Assembly: GCF_015351075.1 (NCBI RefSeq)
Contig: NZ_JADKRS010000002.1
Span: 434,001-498,000, forward strand
DNA: 64,000 nt
From: Clavibacter sp. VKM Ac-2873
GTDB taxonomy: Bacteria; Actinomycetota; Actinomycetes; Actinomycetales; Microbacteriaceae
Reading direction: 5' to 3'
The notes below the pieces were generated by a model that was not told where the DNA came from, searched no databases, and worked only from the letters and a program-made list of their open reading frames with translations. Each line of letters starts with the position of its first letter. Positions within the stretch are counted from its first letter, which is position 1. Of the stretch, positions 29,796-40,560 are shown in pieces. The position numbers and the translations under genes are program-made.

Positions 29796-30449
29796 ATGTC
29801 TACCGCTAACAGGACTTTCACCGGTCTGCTCGGCACGAAGCTGGGCATGACGCAGGTGTGGGATGAGAACAACAAGCTCATCCCCGTGACCGTCGTGCAG
29901 ATCACCCCGAACGTCGTCACCCAGGTGCGCACGCCCGAGGTCGATGGCTACGGAGCCATCCAGATCGCCTACGGCCAGATCGACCCCCGCAAGGCCGACA
30001 AGCCGAGCACCGGCCACTTCGACAAGGCCGGCGTCACGCCGCGCCGCCACCTCACCGAGGTCCGCACGGCCGACTTCGCCGAGTACACGCTCGGCCAGGA
30101 GATCACGGTCGGCGCCTTCGAGCCCGGCACCAAGGTCGACGTCGTCGGCACCAGCAAGGGCAGGGGCTTCGCCGGCGTCATGAAGCGCCACAACTTCAAG
30201 GGCGTCTCGGCCTCGCACGGTTCGCACCGCAACCACCGCAAGCCCGGCTCCATCGGCGCCTCCTCGACCCCCAGCCGTGTCTTCAAGGGCATGCGCATGG
30301 CCGGTCGCATGGGCGGCGAGCGCGTCACCGTGCTGAACCTCGTCGTCCACAGCGTGGACGCCGAGAAGGGCCTCCTGCTCGTCAAGGGCGCAGTGCCCGG
30401 CGCGCGTGGCCGCATCGTCTTCGTCCGCAACGCAGTGAAGGGGAAGTAG
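29796..30449 (+). CDS. rplC: 50S ribosomal protein L3
   Basis: A 217-residue L3. [27 protein letters not shown] opens it, and the loop reaching the peptidyl transferase centre is [53 protein letters not shown]. It follows rpsJ by 8 bp and precedes rplD by 2 bp. Confidence 0.99.
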   Translation: MSTANRTFTGLLGTKLGMTQVWDENNKLIPVTVVQITPNVVTQVRTPEVDGYGAIQIAYGQIDPRKADKPSTGHFDKAGVTPRRHLTEVRTADFAEYTLGQEITVGAFEPGTKVDVVGTSKGRGFAGVMKRHNFKGVSASHGSHRNHRKPGSIGASSTPSRVFKGMRMAGRMGGERVTVLNLVVHSVDAEKGLLLVKGAVPGARGRIVFVRNAVKGK

Positions 30450-30451
30450 TC

Positions 30452-31108
30452 ATGGCTACCGACACCCAGCTCGACGTCCTCGACGCGACCGGTGCAGTCA
30501 CCGGCTCCGTCGACCTGCCCGCGTCGCTGTTCGACGTGCAGACCAACGTCCCGCTCATCCACCAGGTCGTCGTCGCCCAGCTCGCCGCGGCGCGCCAGGG
30601 AACGCACAAGACCAAGGGTCGCGGCGAGGTCTCCGGCGCCGGTCGCAAGCCGTTCAAGCAGAAGGGAACCGGTCGCGCCCGTCAGGGCTCGATCCGCGCC
30701 CCCCAGATGACCGGCGGTGGCATCGTCCACGGACCCACGCCCCGCAACTACTCGCAGCGCACCCCCAAGAAGATGATCGCCGCGGCTCTGCTCGGCGCCC
30801 TCTCCGACCGCGCGCGCGGTGCCCGCCTCCACGTCATCGAGAGCCTCTCCGCCGGAGACGTCCCCTCGACGAAGACCGTGGTCGCGCTGCTCGAGGGCAT
30901 CGCCACGAGCAAGCACGTCCTCATCGTCCTGGAGCGCACCGACGAGGTCAGCCTCCGCAGCGTGCGCAACATCCCGACGGTCCACGTGCTGTCCTACGAC
31001 CAGCTCAACGCGTACGACGTGCTCGTGAGCGACGACATCGTCTTCACGAAGGGCGCGTACGACGCGTTCGTCGAGTCGAAGACGGCCAAGGAAGAGGTTG
31101 CCGCATGA
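30452..31108 (+). CDS. rplD: 50S ribosomal protein L4
   Basis: A 218-residue L4. The exit-tunnel loop [51 protein letters not shown] is intact, without the deletions that give macrolide resistance elsewhere. L4 represses its own operon in E. coli; whether that occurs here is unknown. It overlaps rplW by four bases. Confidence 0.99.
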   Translation: MATDTQLDVLDATGAVTGSVDLPASLFDVQTNVPLIHQVVVAQLAAARQGTHKTKGRGEVSGAGRKPFKQKGTGRARQGSIRAPQMTGGGIVHGPTPRNYSQRTPKKMIAAALLGALSDRARGARLHVIESLSAGDVPSTKTVVALLEGIATSKHVLIVLERTDEVSLRSVRNIPTVHVLSYDQLNAYDVLVSDDIVFTKGAYDAFVESKTAKEEVAA

Positions 31109-31404
31109 GCGCCACCCAGAAGGATCCCCGCGACATCATCATCGCGCCGGTCGTCTCCGAGAAGAGCTACGGCCTGATCGACCAGGGCAAGTACACGTTC
31201 ATCGTGGACCCCCGCTCGAACAAGACCGAGATCAAGCTCGCGATCGAGAAGATCTTCGGCGTGCAGGTCGCGTCGGTCAACACGCTCAACAAGCAGGGCA
31301 AGACCCGCCGGACCAAGTTCGGGATGGGCAAGCGCAAGGACACCAAGCGCGCCATCGTCTCCCTCAAGTCGGGCTCCATCGACATCTTCACGACTGTCGG
31401 CTGA
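31105..31404 (+). CDS. rplW: 50S ribosomal protein L23
   Basis: A 99-residue L23, docking site for trigger factor, SRP and the translocon at the exit tunnel. Family features: [54 protein letters not shown] and the basic [21 protein letters not shown] loop. The ATG overlaps the rplD stop (ATGA). Confidence 0.99.
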   Translation: MSATQKDPRDIIIAPVVSEKSYGLIDQGKYTFIVDPRSNKTEIKLAIEKIFGVQVASVNTLNKQGKTRRTKFGMGKRKDTKRAIVSLKSGSIDIFTTVG

Positions 31405-31426
31405 GACCGGGACTAGGAAAACACCA

Positions 31427-32266
31427 ATGGCCATTCGCAAGTACAAGCCCACGACCCCGGGTCGTCGCGGTTCGTCCGTCGCCGACTTCGCGGAGATCAC
31501 GCGATCGACGCCCGAGAAGTCGCTCCTGCGTCCGCTGCCCAAGACCGGTGGTCGGAACAACCAGGGACGCATCACCACCCGTCACATCGGTGGTGGCGCC
31601 AAGCGCCAGTACCGGGTCATCGACTTCAAGCGCAACGACAAGGACGGCGTGCTCGCCACCGTCGCGCACATCGAGTACGACCCCAACCGCACGGCGCGCA
31701 TCGCGCTCCTGCACTTCATCGACGGCTCGAAGCGCTACATCATCGCGCCGAACAAGCTGAAGCAGGGCGACAAGATCGAGTCGGGCCCCCAGGCCGACAT
31801 CAAGCCGGGCAACAACCTGCCGCTGCGCAACATCCCCACCGGTACCGTCATCCACGCCATCGAGCTCCGCCCCGGCGGCGGCGCGAAGATGGGCCGCTCC
31901 GCCGGCGCATCCGTGCGCCTCGTGGCGAAGGACGGCCCCTACGCCCAGCTGCGCCTGCCCTCCGGCGAGATCCGCAACGTCGATGCGCGCTGCCGCGCGA
32001 CCATCGGCGAGGTCGGCAACGCCGAGCAGTCGAACATCAACTGGGGCAAGGCCGGCCGCATGCGCTGGAAGGGCGTCCGCCCGACCGTCCGCGGTGTCGC
32101 GATGAACCCGGTCGACCACCCGCACGGTGGTGGTGAGGGCAAGACCTCCGGTGGTCGCCACCCGGTCAGCCCGTGGGGCCAGAAGGAAGGCCGCACGCGC
32201 CACATCAACAAGCCCAGCGACAAGCTCATCGTTCGCCGCCGCAACGCCGGCAAGAAGCGCAAGTAG
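31427..32266 (+). CDS. rplB: 50S ribosomal protein L2
   Basis: A 279-residue L2 of normal length, near the peptidyl transferase centre. The conserved His of the C-terminal loop is present in [27 protein letters not shown], and the N-terminal OB fold ([29 protein letters not shown]) is typical. A 22-bp gap follows rplW, with an AGGAAA site before the ATG. Confidence 0.99.
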   Translation: MAIRKYKPTTPGRRGSSVADFAEITRSTPEKSLLRPLPKTGGRNNQGRITTRHIGGGAKRQYRVIDFKRNDKDGVLATVAHIEYDPNRTARIALLHFIDGSKRYIIAPNKLKQGDKIESGPQADIKPGNNLPLRNIPTGTVIHAIELRPGGGAKMGRSAGASVRLVAKDGPYAQLRLPSGEIRNVDARCRATIGEVGNAEQSNINWGKAGRMRWKGVRPTVRGVAMNPVDHPHGGGEGKTSGGRHPVSPWGQKEGRTRHINKPSDKLIVRRRNAGKKRK

Positions 32267-32278
32267 GAGTTGTAGAAG

Positions 32279-32560
32279 ATGCCACGCAGTCTGAAGAAGG
32301 GCCCCTTCGTCGACGACCACCTGCTCCGCAAGGTGATCTCGGCGAACGAGGCCAGCAGCAAGAACGTGATCAAGACCTGGTCGCGCCGCTCGATGATCAT
32401 CCCGGCGATGCTGGGTCACACCATCGCGGTGCACGACGGGCGCAAGCACGTCCCCGTGTTCGTCACGGAGTCCATGGTCGGTCACAAGCTCGGCGAGTTC
32501 GCGCTCACGCGCACCTTCCGCGGCCACGTGAAGGACGACAAGAAGGGTCGTCGCCGCTAA
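32279..32560 (+). CDS. rpsS: 30S ribosomal protein S19
   Basis: A 93-residue S19. [19 protein letters not shown], the central [52 protein letters not shown] and a basic C-terminus are standard. AGGAG six or more bases before the ATG. Part of the S10 operon. Confidence 0.99.
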   Translation: MPRSLKKGPFVDDHLLRKVISANEASSKNVIKTWSRRSMIIPAMLGHTIAVHDGRKHVPVFVTESMVGHKLGEFALTRTFRGHVKDDKKGRRR

Positions 32561-32585
32561 CGCGGCGACGAGAAGGAGGAGAGAA

Positions 32586-32978
32586 ATGGTGGAGTCGATC
32601 GCACGCGTGCGTCACATCCGCGTCACCCCCCAGAAGGCCCGTCGCGTCGTGGACATGATCCGTGGCAAGCAGGCCGAGGAGGCCCTGGCCATCCTGAAGT
32701 TCGCGCCGCAGGGCGCGAGCGAGCCGATCTACAAGCTGGTGGCCTCGGCCATGGCGAACGCGCGGGTCAAGGCCGACGCGTCCAACAGCTTCCTCGCGGA
32801 GCAGGACCTCTACATCGCCAAGGCGTTCGTGGACGAGGGCACCACCCTCAAGCGGTTCCAGCCCCGTGCACAGGGTCGCGCATTCCGTATCAACAAGCGC
32901 ACCAGCCACATCACGGTCGTCCTCGCGACGCCGGATGAGGCGGACGTGGCGACGACCACGAAGAAGGCGAGCAAGTAA
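32586..32978 (+). CDS. rplV: 50S ribosomal protein L22
   Basis: A 130-residue L22. Tunnel hairpin region [23 protein letters not shown] is intact. [36 protein letters not shown] is the usual helical part. A good GAAGGAGGAG ribosome site precedes the ATG. Its last base pair overlaps the rpsC start (TAATG). Confidence 0.99.
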   Translation: MVESIARVRHIRVTPQKARRVVDMIRGKQAEEALAILKFAPQGASEPIYKLVASAMANARVKADASNSFLAEQDLYIAKAFVDEGTTLKRFQPRAQGRAFRINKRTSHITVVLATPDEADVATTTKKASK

Positions 32979-33775
32979 TGGGACAGAAGGTCAACCCGTA
33001 CGGGTTCCGTCTCGGGATCACGACCGACCACGTGTCGCGTTGGTTCTCGGACAGCACGAAGAAGGGGCAGCGTTACAGCGACTACGTCGCCGAGGACGTG
33101 CGCATCCGCACCATGCTCAAGACGAGCCTCGACCGCGCCGGTGTGGCGCGCATCGAGATCGAGCGCACCCGTGACCGTGTCCGCGTGGACATCTACACGG
33201 CGCGTCCCGGCATCGTCATCGGCCGCCGCGGCGTCGAGGCCGAGCGCATCCGCGCCGACCTCGAGAAGCTCACGGGCAAGCAGATCCAGCTGAACATCCT
33301 CGAGGTGAAGAACCCCGAGGCCGAGGCCCAGCTGGTCGCCCAGGGCATCGCCGAGCAGCTCGCGGGTCGCGTGGCGTTCCGCCGTGCGATGCGCAAGGGC
33401 CTGCAGGGCGCCCAGCGCGCCGGCGCCAAGGGCGTCCGCATCCAGGTGTCCGGCCGTCTCGGCGGCGCCGAGATGAGCCGTTCGGAGTTCTACCGCGAGG
33501 GCCGCGTGCCGCTGCACACCCTCCGCGCGAACATCGACTACGGCTTCTACGAGGCCCGCACGTCCTTCGGCCGCATCGGCGTGAAGGTCTGGGTCTACAA
33601 GGGCGACATCACGAACAAGGATCTCGCTCGGGAGCAGGCGAACCAGAAGTCGTCGCGCCCGGAGCGTCGTAACGACCGTTCCGACGGTCGAACCGGAGAT
33701 CGCCGCACCAACGCGCCGCGCACCGCGCCGGCCGCCGAGGCAGCGCCGGTCGCCGCAGCAGGAGTTGAGGCGTAA
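32978..33775 (+). CDS. rpsC: 30S ribosomal protein S3
   Basis: A 265-residue S3. KH domain with [34 protein letters not shown] and C-terminal domain [64 protein letters not shown]. After residue 215 there is a basic then Ala/Pro-rich disordered tail of about 45 residues ([18 protein letters not shown]), longer than in E. coli. Confidence 0.99.
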   Translation: MGQKVNPYGFRLGITTDHVSRWFSDSTKKGQRYSDYVAEDVRIRTMLKTSLDRAGVARIEIERTRDRVRVDIYTARPGIVIGRRGVEAERIRADLEKLTGKQIQLNILEVKNPEAEAQLVAQGIAEQLAGRVAFRRAMRKGLQGAQRAGAKGVRIQVSGRLGGAEMSRSEFYREGRVPLHTLRANIDYGFYEARTSFGRIGVKVWVYKGDITNKDLAREQANQKSSRPERRNDRSDGRTGDRRTNAPRTAPAAEAAPVAAAGVEA

Positions 33776-33777
33776 CC

Positions 33778-34197
33778 ATGTTGATCCCCCGCAAGGTCAA
33801 GCACCGCAAGCAGCACCACCCGGGTCGTACCGGCCACGCGACCGGCGGCACCGTCGTCTCGTTCGGCGAGTACGGCATCCAGGCGCTCACGCCCGCGTAC
33901 GTCACCAACCGCCAGATCGAGTCCGCTCGAATCGCCATGACGCGTCACGTGAAGCGCGGCGGGAACGTGTACATCAACATCTTCCCGGACCGCCCGCTCA
34001 CCAAGAAGCCCGCCGAGACCCGCATGGGTTCCGGCAAGGGCTCGGTCGAGTGGTGGGTCGCCAACGTCAAGCCGGGTCGCGTGCTCTTCGAGCTCTCCGG
34101 CGTCGACGAGGCCACGGCGCGCGAGGCGCTCACCCGGGCCATCCACAAGCTGCCCCTCAAGGCACGCATCATCAAGCGCGAGGAAGGCGACGCATAA
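33778..34197 (+). CDS. rplP: 50S ribosomal protein L16
   Basis: A 139-residue L16. [105 protein letters not shown] is a complete, standard form. It organises the A-site region of 23S RNA. It overlaps rpmC by one base. Confidence 0.99.
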   Translation: MLIPRKVKHRKQHHPGRTGHATGGTVVSFGEYGIQALTPAYVTNRQIESARIAMTRHVKRGGNVYINIFPDRPLTKKPAETRMGSGKGSVEWWVANVKPGRVLFELSGVDEATAREALTRAIHKLPLKARIIKREEGDA

Positions 34198-34523
34198 TGG
34201 CGATCGGTTCCAAGGAGCTCGCCCCCGTCGAGCTGGACACTTTCGAGGACGAGCGACTCGTCGAAGAGCTGAAGAAGGCCAAGGAGGAGCTGTTCAACCT
34301 GCGCTTCCAGTCGGCCACCGGTCAGCTCGACAGCCACGGCCGCCTCCGCGCGGTCAAGCGCGACATCGCTCGGATCTACACGGTCATCCGCGAGCGCGAG
34401 CTGGGCATCCGTGCCACGCCCGCCCCCGTCGAGGTCCCCGAGAAGCCCGAGAAGAAGAAGGCGACGAAGAAGGCCGCGAAGGCCGACGACGCCGCCGTCA
34501 CCGAGAAGGCTGAGGAGGCTTGA
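34197..34523 (+). CDS. rpmC: 50S ribosomal protein L29, with C-terminal extension
   Basis: A 108-residue L29. The normal two-helix protein occupies the first 70 residues: [64 protein letters not shown]. After it comes an extra tail of about 35 residues, Pro/Glu then Lys/Ala-rich ([11 protein letters not shown]), ending acidic. L29 in most bacteria stops near residue 65. The ATG at 34197 overlaps the rplP stop. The tail lies near the exit tunnel if L29 has its usual place. Confidence 0.98.
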   Translation: MAIGSKELAPVELDTFEDERLVEELKKAKEELFNLRFQSATGQLDSHGRLRAVKRDIARIYTVIRERELGIRATPAPVEVPEKPEKKKATKKAAKADDAAVTEKAEEA

Positions 34524-34525
34524 TC

Positions 34526-34822
34526 ATGGCGAACGCCGAAGAGAAGAACACGGCTGACACCGCGACGGCCGACCGCGGCTACCGCAAGTCCCGCCGTGGC
34601 TACGTCACCAGCGACAAGATGGACAAGACCATCGTCGTCGAGGTCGAGGACCGCGTGAAGCACCCGCTGTACGGCAAGGTCATCCGCCGCACCTCCAAGG
34701 TCAAGGCGCACGACGAGGCGAACACCGCCGGCATCGGCGACCTGGTCCTGATCAACGAGACCCGTCCCCTCAGCGCCTCCAAGCGCTGGCGCCTGGTCGA
34801 GATCCTCGAGAAGGCCAAGTAG
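34526..34822 (+). CDS. rpsQ: 30S ribosomal protein S17
   Basis: A 98-residue S17 with an N-terminal stretch of about 20 residues before the OB-fold core [79 protein letters not shown] (34513-34518) lies seven bases before the ATG at 34526, so this start is preferred over an in-frame TTG two codons earlier. Confidence 0.98.
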   Translation: MANAEEKNTADTATADRGYRKSRRGYVTSDKMDKTIVVEVEDRVKHPLYGKVIRRTSKVKAHDEANTAGIGDLVLINETRPLSASKRWRLVEILEKAK

Positions 34823-34849
34823 CCCCGGCTGCTTGGATAAGGAGCAACA

Positions 34850-35218
34850 GTGATTCAGCAGGAATCCCGCCTCAAGATCGCGGACAACACGGGTGCCAAG
34901 GAGATCTTGACCATCCGCGTGCTCGGTGGCTCGGGTCGCCGCTACGCCGGTCTGGGCGACGTCATCGTCGCGACCGTCAAGGACGCGATCCCCGGCGGAA
35001 ACGTCAAGAAGGGCGAGGTCGTCAAGGCGGTCATCGTCCGCACCAAGAAGGAGACGCGCCGTCCCGACGGCTCGTACATCAAGTTCGACGAGAACGCCGC
35101 CGTCATCCTGAACAGCAACGGGGAGCCCCGCGGCACCCGCATCTTCGGACCGGTGGGCCGCGAGCTCCGGGACAAGAAGTTCATGAAGATCATCTCGCTG
35201 GCACCGGAGGTCATTTAG
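34850..35218 (+). CDS. rplN: 50S ribosomal protein L14
   Basis: A 122-residue L14, exact family length, GTG start after [94 protein letters not shown] is canonical. First gene of the spc part, two bp before rplX. Confidence 0.99.
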   Translation: MIQQESRLKIADNTGAKEILTIRVLGGSGRRYAGLGDVIVATVKDAIPGGNVKKGEVVKAVIVRTKKETRRPDGSYIKFDENAAVILNSNGEPRGTRIFGPVGRELRDKKFMKIISLAPEVI

Positions 35219-35220
35219 TC

Positions 35221-35580
35221 ATGGCGAACATCAAGAAGGGTGACCTCGTGCAGGTCATCACGGGTCGCACGCAGGCCAAGGGCGGCGACCGGGGCAAGCA
35301 GGGCCGCGTCCTGTCCGTCCTGGTCGAGCGCAACCGCGTCGTCGTCGAGGGCGTGAACTTCATCACGAAGCACGTCCGCGTCGGCCAGACGCAGCGTGGC
35401 TCCAAGACCGGCGGCATCGAGACCGTCGAGGCGCCCATCCACATCTCCAACGTCGCGCTCGTCGACCCCGAGTCCAAGAAGCCCACGCGAGTCGGCTTCC
35501 GGACCGAGCAGGTCGAGAAGGACGGCGTCTCCAAGACCGTCCGCGTCCGCTACGCCAAGAAGTCAGGTAAGGACCTCTAG
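35221..35580 (+). CDS. rplX: 50S ribosomal protein L24
   Basis: A 119-residue L24 with the KOW motif [28 protein letters not shown] at the start, then [42 protein letters not shown]. It starts assembly of the large subunit. Two bp from both neighbours. Confidence 0.99.
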   Translation: MANIKKGDLVQVITGRTQAKGGDRGKQGRVLSVLVERNRVVVEGVNFITKHVRVGQTQRGSKTGGIETVEAPIHISNVALVDPESKKPTRVGFRTEQVEKDGVSKTVRVRYAKKSGKDL

Positions 35581-35582
35581 CA

Positions 35583-36179
35583 ATGACCGACACCGCAACC
35601 GCTGGCACGGCCGAGAGCACGCAGCTCCCGCGCCTGAAGCAGAAGTACCGCACCGAGATCGTCAGCCAGCTGACCGCTGATCTCGGCTTCACGAACGTGC
35701 ACCAGGTGCCCGGGCTCACGAAGATCGTCGTGAACATGGGCGTCGGCGACGCGGCTCGCGACGGCAAGATCATCGACGGCGCGGTCGCCGACCTCACCAA
35801 GATCACGGGCCAGAAGCCGCAGGTCACGAAGGCCCGCAAGTCGATCGCCCAGTTCAAGCTGCGTGAGGGCCAGGCCATCGGCACCCACGTGACGCTGCGC
35901 GGCGACCGCATGTGGGAGTTCCTCGACCGCCTGCTGTCCCTCGCCCTGCCCCGCATCCGCGACTTCCGCGGGCTCAGCCCGAAGCAGTTCGACGGCAACG
36001 GCAACTACACGTTCGGTCTCAACGAGCAGTCCATGTTCCACGAGATCGACCAGGACCGCATCGACCGGGTCCGCGGCATGGACATCACGGTCGTCACGAC
36101 CGCTCGGACGGACGACGAGGGACGCGCGCTGCTCAAGGCGCTCGGCTTCCCGTTCCAGACGCCCGAGAACACGCCGTAA
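35583..36179 (+). CDS. rplE: 50S ribosomal protein L5
   Basis: A 198-residue L5, with an N-terminal stretch of about 15 residues (Thr/Ala-rich) before [113 protein letters not shown]. It binds 5S rRNA. In most genomes rpsN follows at once; here a 158-bp spacer with a hairpin follows instead. Confidence 0.99.
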   Translation: MTDTATAGTAESTQLPRLKQKYRTEIVSQLTADLGFTNVHQVPGLTKIVVNMGVGDAARDGKIIDGAVADLTKITGQKPQVTKARKSIAQFKLREGQAIGTHVTLRGDRMWEFLDRLLSLALPRIRDFRGLSPKQFDGNGNYTFGLNEQSMFHEIDQDRIDRVRGMDITVVTTARTDDEGRALLKALGFPFQTPENTP

Positions 36180-36337
36180 CCAGCTGCGCCAGGCGCAGCA
36201 CCAGCTCCACCCGCACGACCAGCACGACCGCATAGCCGCACGATCGGCGCCGGGCACCTCCGCCCGGCGCCGCCACCACCACAGGTCGTCATCCGTGTCC
36301 GGATGAACGAAACCAGGCGAGAGAGGCACCACCAGAT
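36180..36337 (+). other. rpsN-less spacer between rplE and rpsH with a strong hairpin
   Basis: 158 bp in the place where S14 (rpsN) usually lies. No frame encodes an S14-like CxxC or KRR protein. The first 65 bases are C/A-rich and G-poor. A perfect 11-bp stem CGGCGCCGGGC / GCCCGGCGCCG with a six-base loop covers 36245-36272. GAGAGAGG upstream of rpsH is its ribosome site. Confidence 0.75.
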
Positions 36338-36736
36338 ATGACAATGACCGACCCGGTCGCTGACATGCTGACCCGACTCCGGAACGCGAACTCCGCGCAC
36401 CACGACACGGTCTCCATGCCGCACTCCAAGCTCAAGTCGCACATCGCCGACATCCTCAAGTCCGAGGGCTTCATCGCCGGATGGGACGTCGCGGACGCCC
36501 GCGTCGGCCAGACGCTGACGCTCAGCCTCAAGTTCGGTCCCGACCGCGAGCGCTCCATCCGGGGCATCAAGCGCGTGTCGAAGCCCGGACTGCGCGTGTA
36601 CGCGAAGTCCGCGGAGATCCCCCAGGTCCTCGGCGGCCTCGGGGTCGCCATCCTGTCCACCTCCTCGGGGCTCCTCACGGACCGCCAGGCTGCGAAGAAG
36701 GGCGTGGGTGGGGAAGTCCTCGCCTACGTGTGGTAA
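36338..36736 (+). CDS. rpsH: 30S ribosomal protein S8
   Basis: A 132-residue S8. [45 protein letters not shown] and the C-terminal [36 protein letters not shown] are canonical. The ATG at 36338 or a second ATG two codons later can start it; the ribosome site GAGAGAGG is 11 to 17 bases away, so the start is not fixed exactly. It may need a separate promoter or read-through of the upstream hairpin. Confidence 0.99.
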   Translation: MTMTDPVADMLTRLRNANSAHHDTVSMPHSKLKSHIADILKSEGFIAGWDVADARVGQTLTLSLKFGPDRERSIRGIKRVSKPGLRVYAKSAEIPQVLGGLGVAILSTSSGLLTDRQAAKKGVGGEVLAYVW

Positions 36737-36740
36737 CGCC

Positions 36741-37277
36741 ATGTCACGTATCGGAAGACTCCCCATCGACGTCCCCGCAGGGGTCGACGTCGCCGTGGAC
36801 GGCCAGCTCGTCACGGTGAAGGGCCCGAAGGGCGAGCTCAGCCTCACCATCGCGCAGCCCATCCGCGCCGAGGTCCAGGACGGACAGGTGCTCGTCACCC
36901 GTCCCGACGACGAGCGCGAGTCGCGCTCGCTCCACGGCCTCACGCGCAGCCTCATCGCGAACAACATCGTCGGCGTCACCACCGGCTACACCAAGGGCCT
37001 CGAGATCGTCGGCACGGGTTACCGCGTCGCGCTCAAGGACAAGGGCGTCGAGTTCGCGCTCGGCTTCTCCCACCCGGTGTACGTCGAGGCGCCCGCGGGC
37101 ATCAGCTTCACCGTCGAGGGCGTCAACAAGATGACCGTCGTCGGCATCGACAAGCAGCTCGTCGGCGAGACGGCCGCCAACATCCGCAAGATTCGCAAGC
37201 CCGAGCCCTACAAGGGCAAGGGCGTCCGCTACGCCGGCGAGAACGTTCGCCGCAAGGCCGGAAAGAGTGGTAAGTGA
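36741..37277 (+). CDS. rplF: 50S ribosomal protein L6
   Basis: A 178-residue L6: [37 protein letters not shown] and the C-terminal domain with [54 protein letters not shown]. It supports the factor-binding site. The ATG is 4 bp after the rpsH stop. No separate ribosome site is obvious, so translation is probably coupled. Confidence 0.99.
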   Translation: MSRIGRLPIDVPAGVDVAVDGQLVTVKGPKGELSLTIAQPIRAEVQDGQVLVTRPDDERESRSLHGLTRSLIANNIVGVTTGYTKGLEIVGTGYRVALKDKGVEFALGFSHPVYVEAPAGISFTVEGVNKMTVVGIDKQLVGETAANIRKIRKPEPYKGKGVRYAGENVRRKAGKSGK

Positions 37278-37279
37278 TC

Positions 37280-37651
37280 ATGGCTCTCGGAGTTAGAGGA
37301 AAAAGCAAGTCCGCCGCCCGCGGCCGCAGGCACGCACGCCTGCGCAAGAAGGTCGAGGGCACCGAGCTGCGTCCGCGCCTGGTCGTCACCCGTTCGGCCC
37401 GTCACGTCTTCGTGCAGGTCGTCGATGACAGCCGTGGTCACACCGTCGCGTCCGCGTCGACCCTCGAGGCCGACATGCGCACGTTCGACGGCGACAAGAC
37501 CGCCAAGTCGCGCAAGGTCGGCGAGCTCGTCGCCGAGCGCGCCAAGGCGGCCGGCGTGGAGAGCGTCGTATTCGATCGTGGTGGCAACCGCTACGCAGGA
37601 CGCGTCGCGGCCATCGCCGAAGGAGCTCGAGAGGGTGGTCTGAGCCTGTGA
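37280..37651 (+). CDS. rplR: 50S ribosomal protein L18
   Basis: A 123-residue L18, a 5S rRNA binder. [63 protein letters not shown] is typical. A GTG at 37274, overlapping the rplF stop, would add two residues and cannot be excluded. It overlaps rpsE by four bases (GTGA). Confidence 0.98.
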   Translation: MALGVRGKSKSAARGRRHARLRKKVEGTELRPRLVVTRSARHVFVQVVDDSRGHTVASASTLEADMRTFDGDKTAKSRKVGELVAERAKAAGVESVVFDRGGNRYAGRVAAIAEGAREGGLSL

Positions 37652-38352
37652 GCGCAGCCGAGAACAACAACAAGGAGCCCGAGGTCGTGGCAGTGGCGGA
37701 GACGCCCGTCGAGACCGCGGCGTCCACCGCACCCGCGCAGAACGAGGGCCGCGAGGGCCGTCGTGGCGGACGCGACCGGAACCAGGGCGGCCGCGACAGC
37801 CGCGGTGGCCGTGATGCCGACAAGAGCCAGTTCCTGGAGCGCGTCGTCACCATCAACCGCGTGTCCAAGGTCGTCAAGGGCGGTCGTCGCTTCAGCTTCA
37901 CGGCGCTCGTGATCGTCGGAGACGGCAACGGACTGGTGGGCGTCGGATACGGCAAGGCCCGCGAGGTCCCGACCGCCATCTCCAAGGGCGTCGAGGAGGC
38001 GAAGAAGAACTTCTTCCGCGTCCCCCGCATCGGCCTGACCATCCCGCACGCCGTGCAGGGTGAGGCGTCCGCCGGAGTCGTGCTGCTGCGCCCCGCGTCC
38101 GCGGGTACCGGCGTCATCGCCGGTGGCCCCGTCCGCGCGGTGCTCGAGTGCGCCGGCATCCACGACGTCCTGAGCAAGTCGCTCGGCTCGTCGAACACGA
38201 TCAACATCGTGCACGCCACGGTCGAGGCGCTCAAGCAGCTCGAGGAGCCGCGCGCCGTCGCAGCCCGTCGAGGGCTCGAGCTGGAGCAGGTCGTCCCGGC
38301 CCGCATCCTCCGCGCCCAGCGTGCCGAGGCCGACGCGAAGGCAGGTGTCTGA
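37648..38352 (+). CDS. rpsE: 30S ribosomal protein S5, with RGG-rich N-terminal extension
   Basis: A 234-residue S5, about 65 residues longer than E. coli. The core begins near residue 60 ([65 protein letters not shown]). The preceding extension is first Glu/Ala-rich and then Arg/Gly/Asp-rich ([20 protein letters not shown]), resembling an RGG RNA-binding segment. GTG start overlapping the rplR stop. Spectinomycin-loop residues VVKGGRR look wild-type. Confidence 0.99.
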
Positions 38353-38534
38353 TGGCTCAGCTCCGAGTGACGCAGATCAAGTCCAAGATCAGCGAGAAGC
38401 AGAACCAGCGCGACACCCTGCGGAGCCTCGGGCTCCGTCGCATCGGTGCCGTGGTGGTCCGAGAGGACAACGCCCAGAACCGCGGCTACGTCAACACCGT
38501 CGCGCACCTGGTGAAGGTGGAGGAGATCGACTGA
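38352..38534 (+). CDS. rpmD: 50S ribosomal protein L30
   Basis: A 60-residue L30, normal size: [60 protein letters not shown]. The ATG overlaps the rpsE TGA and its TGA overlaps the rplO ATG, so three cistrons are coupled. Confidence 0.99.
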
Positions 38535-39112
38535 TGGCTGAGAAGAACGAGTCGGCCGAGACGCCCGTGAAGGCGTCCAAGGCCGCACCCAAGAAGACCG
38601 CGAAGGCGCCCGCCGCCGCTGCGGCCGCTTCCGCCGAGACGACCACGGTCGGCTCGACGGAGACGGTCAAGCGCGAGCAGGTCCTCAAGGTCCACCACCT
38701 CCGTCCCGCCGCCGGGGCCAAGAAGGCACGCCAGCGTGTCGGCCGCGGTGAGGGCTCGAAGGGCAAGACCGCGGGTCGTGGCACCAAGGGCACGAAGGCC
38801 CGCTACACGGTCCGCGTCGGCTTCGAGGGTGGGCAGATGCCGCTGCACATGCGCACCCCGAAGCTCCGCGGGTTCAAGAACCCGTTCCGCGTCGAGTACC
38901 AGGTCGTGAACCTGGAGAAGCTCGCCGTGCTCTACCCCGACGGCGGCGACGTCACCACGAGCGACCTGGTCGCCAAGGGTGCCGTGCGCAAGAACGAGAA
39001 GGTCAAGGTCCTCGGGGACGGCGACATCTCGGTTAAGCTGACGGTTGCGGTCGACAAGGTCTCCGGCTCCGCAGCGGAGAAGATCGTCGCAGCAGGCGGC
39101 TCCGTCAAGTAG
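38534..39112 (+). CDS. rplO: 50S ribosomal protein L15, with Ala/Lys-rich N-terminal extension
   Basis: A 192-residue L15. The family part starts about residue 49 ([41 protein letters not shown]). The preceding 48 residues are Ala/Lys/Thr/Glu-rich ([23 protein letters not shown]) and disordered, not present in E. coli. A strong hairpin follows, ending the spc part. Confidence 0.98.
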   Translation: MAEKNESAETPVKASKAAPKKTAKAPAAAAAASAETTTVGSTETVKREQVLKVHHLRPAAGAKKARQRVGRGEGSKGKTAGRGTKGTKARYTVRVGFEGGQMPLHMRTPKLRGFKNPFRVEYQVVNLEKLAVLYPDGGDVTTSDLVAKGAVRKNEKVKVLGDGDISVKLTVAVDKVSGSAAEKIVAAGGSVK

Positions 39113-39131
39113 CACTTCAGGACGCAACGGC

Positions 39132-39159
39132 AGGGGCGGTCGGGCAACCGACCGCCCCT
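39132..39159 (+). terminator. hairpin between rplO and secY
   Basis: A perfect 12-bp stem AGGGGCGGTCGG / CCGACCGCCCCT closed by a GCAA (GNRA) tetraloop, 19 bp after the rplO stop. Likely terminator or attenuator separating ribosomal genes from secY-adk-map. Confidence 0.75.
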
Positions 39160-39237
39160 ACCGGCACCTGGGGCCGCATCGGGTCGGCCCGACCCCCGCC
39201 TCCCGGCGGACCTCCCACAGAAAGCAGGACACCCTCC

Positions 39238-40560
39238 GTGTTGAGCGCCGTCGTCAGGATCTTCCGCACCCCCGATCTGCGTCGCAAGATCGGGTTCACG
39301 CTGGGCATCATCGCCCTCTTCCGCCTCGGATCGTTCATCCCGGCGCCGTTCGTCGACTTCGCCAACGTGCAGTCGTGCCTCGCGGCCAACCAGGGCACCT
39401 CGGGCCTCTACGAGCTCGTCAACCTCTTCAGCGGCGGCGCGCTGCTGAAGCTCTCCATCTTCGCGCTGGGCATCATGCCGTACATCACGGCGTCGATCAT
39501 CGTCCAGCTGCTCCGCGTGGTCATCCCGCACTTCGACACCCTCTACAAGGAGGGCCAGTCCGGCCAGGCCAAGCTCACGCAGTACACGCGCTACCTCACG
39601 ATCGCCCTCGCGGTGCTCCAGTCCACGACGCTCATCACGGTCGCGCGCAGCGGGGCGCTCTTCGGCCAGACCAACGTCAGCGCCTGCACGCAGCTCGTCA
39701 CGAACGACGCCTGGTACGCGATCATGCTCATGGTCATCACCATGACCGCCGGCACCGGCCTCATCATGTGGATGGGCGAGCTCATCACCGAGCGCGGCAT
39801 CGGCAACGGCATGTCGCTCCTCATCTTCACGTCGGTCGCCGCCGCGTTCCCGACCTCGCTCATCGCGATCCAGCAGAGCCGCGGCTGGGAGGTCTTCCTC
39901 CTGGTCATCGCCGTCGGCCTCCTCGTCGTGGCCGCCGTCGTCTACGTCGAGCAGTCGCAGCGTCGCATCCCCGTGCAGTACGCCAAGCGCATGGTCGGTC
40001 GCCGCACCTACGGCGGCAACAACACCTACATCCCCATCAAGGTGAACATGGCCGGCGTCGTGCCCGTCATCTTCGCGTCGTCGCTGCTGTACCTGCCCGC
40101 GCTGGTCGCGCAGTTCAACCAGCCCGCCGTCGGCCAGGCGCCGGCGCCGTGGGTGCAGTGGATCACCGACAACCTCACGACGGGCGACCACCCGCTCTAC
40201 ATGGCGATGTACTTCCTGCTCATCGTCGGCTTCACGTACTTCTACGTCGCCATCACCTTCAACCCGGAGGAGGTCGCCGACAACATGAAGAAGTACGGCG
40301 GCTTCATCCCCGGCATCCGCGCGGGACGCCCGACGGCCGAGTACCTCGACTACGTGCTCACCCGCATCACGCTGCCGGGCTCGCTGTACCTCGGGCTCAT
40401 CGCGCTCCTGCCGCTCATCGCCCTGTCGATCGTCGGCGCGAACCAGAACTTCCCGTTCGGCGGCGCGAGCATCCTGATCGTGGTCGGCGTCGGCCTCGAG
40501 ACGGTGAAGCAGATCGACTCGCAGCTGCAGCAGCGGCACTACGAGGGGCTGCTCAAGTGA
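39238..40560 (+). CDS. secY: preprotein translocase channel subunit SecY
   Basis: A 440-residue polytopic membrane protein with ten helices. Opening [33 protein letters not shown], plug region [28 protein letters not shown], and cytoplasmic loop [31 protein letters not shown] are standard. It starts at GTG 39238 (a TTG next to it is possible), with AGCAGGA about nine bases upstream. Its stop overlaps the adk GTG by four bases. Confidence 0.99.
   Translation: MLSAVVRIFRTPDLRRKIGFTLGIIALFRLGSFIPAPFVDFANVQSCLAANQGTSGLYELVNLFSGGALLKLSIFALGIMPYITASIIVQLLRVVIPHFDTLYKEGQSGQAKLTQYTRYLTIALAVLQSTTLITVARSGALFGQTNVSACTQLVTNDAWYAIMLMVITMTAGTGLIMWMGELITERGIGNGMSLLIFTSVAAAFPTSLIAIQQSRGWEVFLLVIAVGLLVVAAVVYVEQSQRRIPVQYAKRMVGRRTYGGNNTYIPIKVNMAGVVPVIFASSLLYLPALVAQFNQPAVGQAPAPWVQWITDNLTTGDHPLYMAMYFLLIVGFTYFYVAITFNPEEVADNMKKYGGFIPGIRAGRPTAEYLDYVLTRITLPGSLYLGLIALLPLIALSIVGANQNFPFGGASILIVVGVGLETVKQIDSQLQQRHYEGLLK

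Noticed and set aside
36180-36337. A hidden rpsN gene
   Set aside because: All three forward frames were read; no S14-like CxxC or KRR motif, and two frames have stops.
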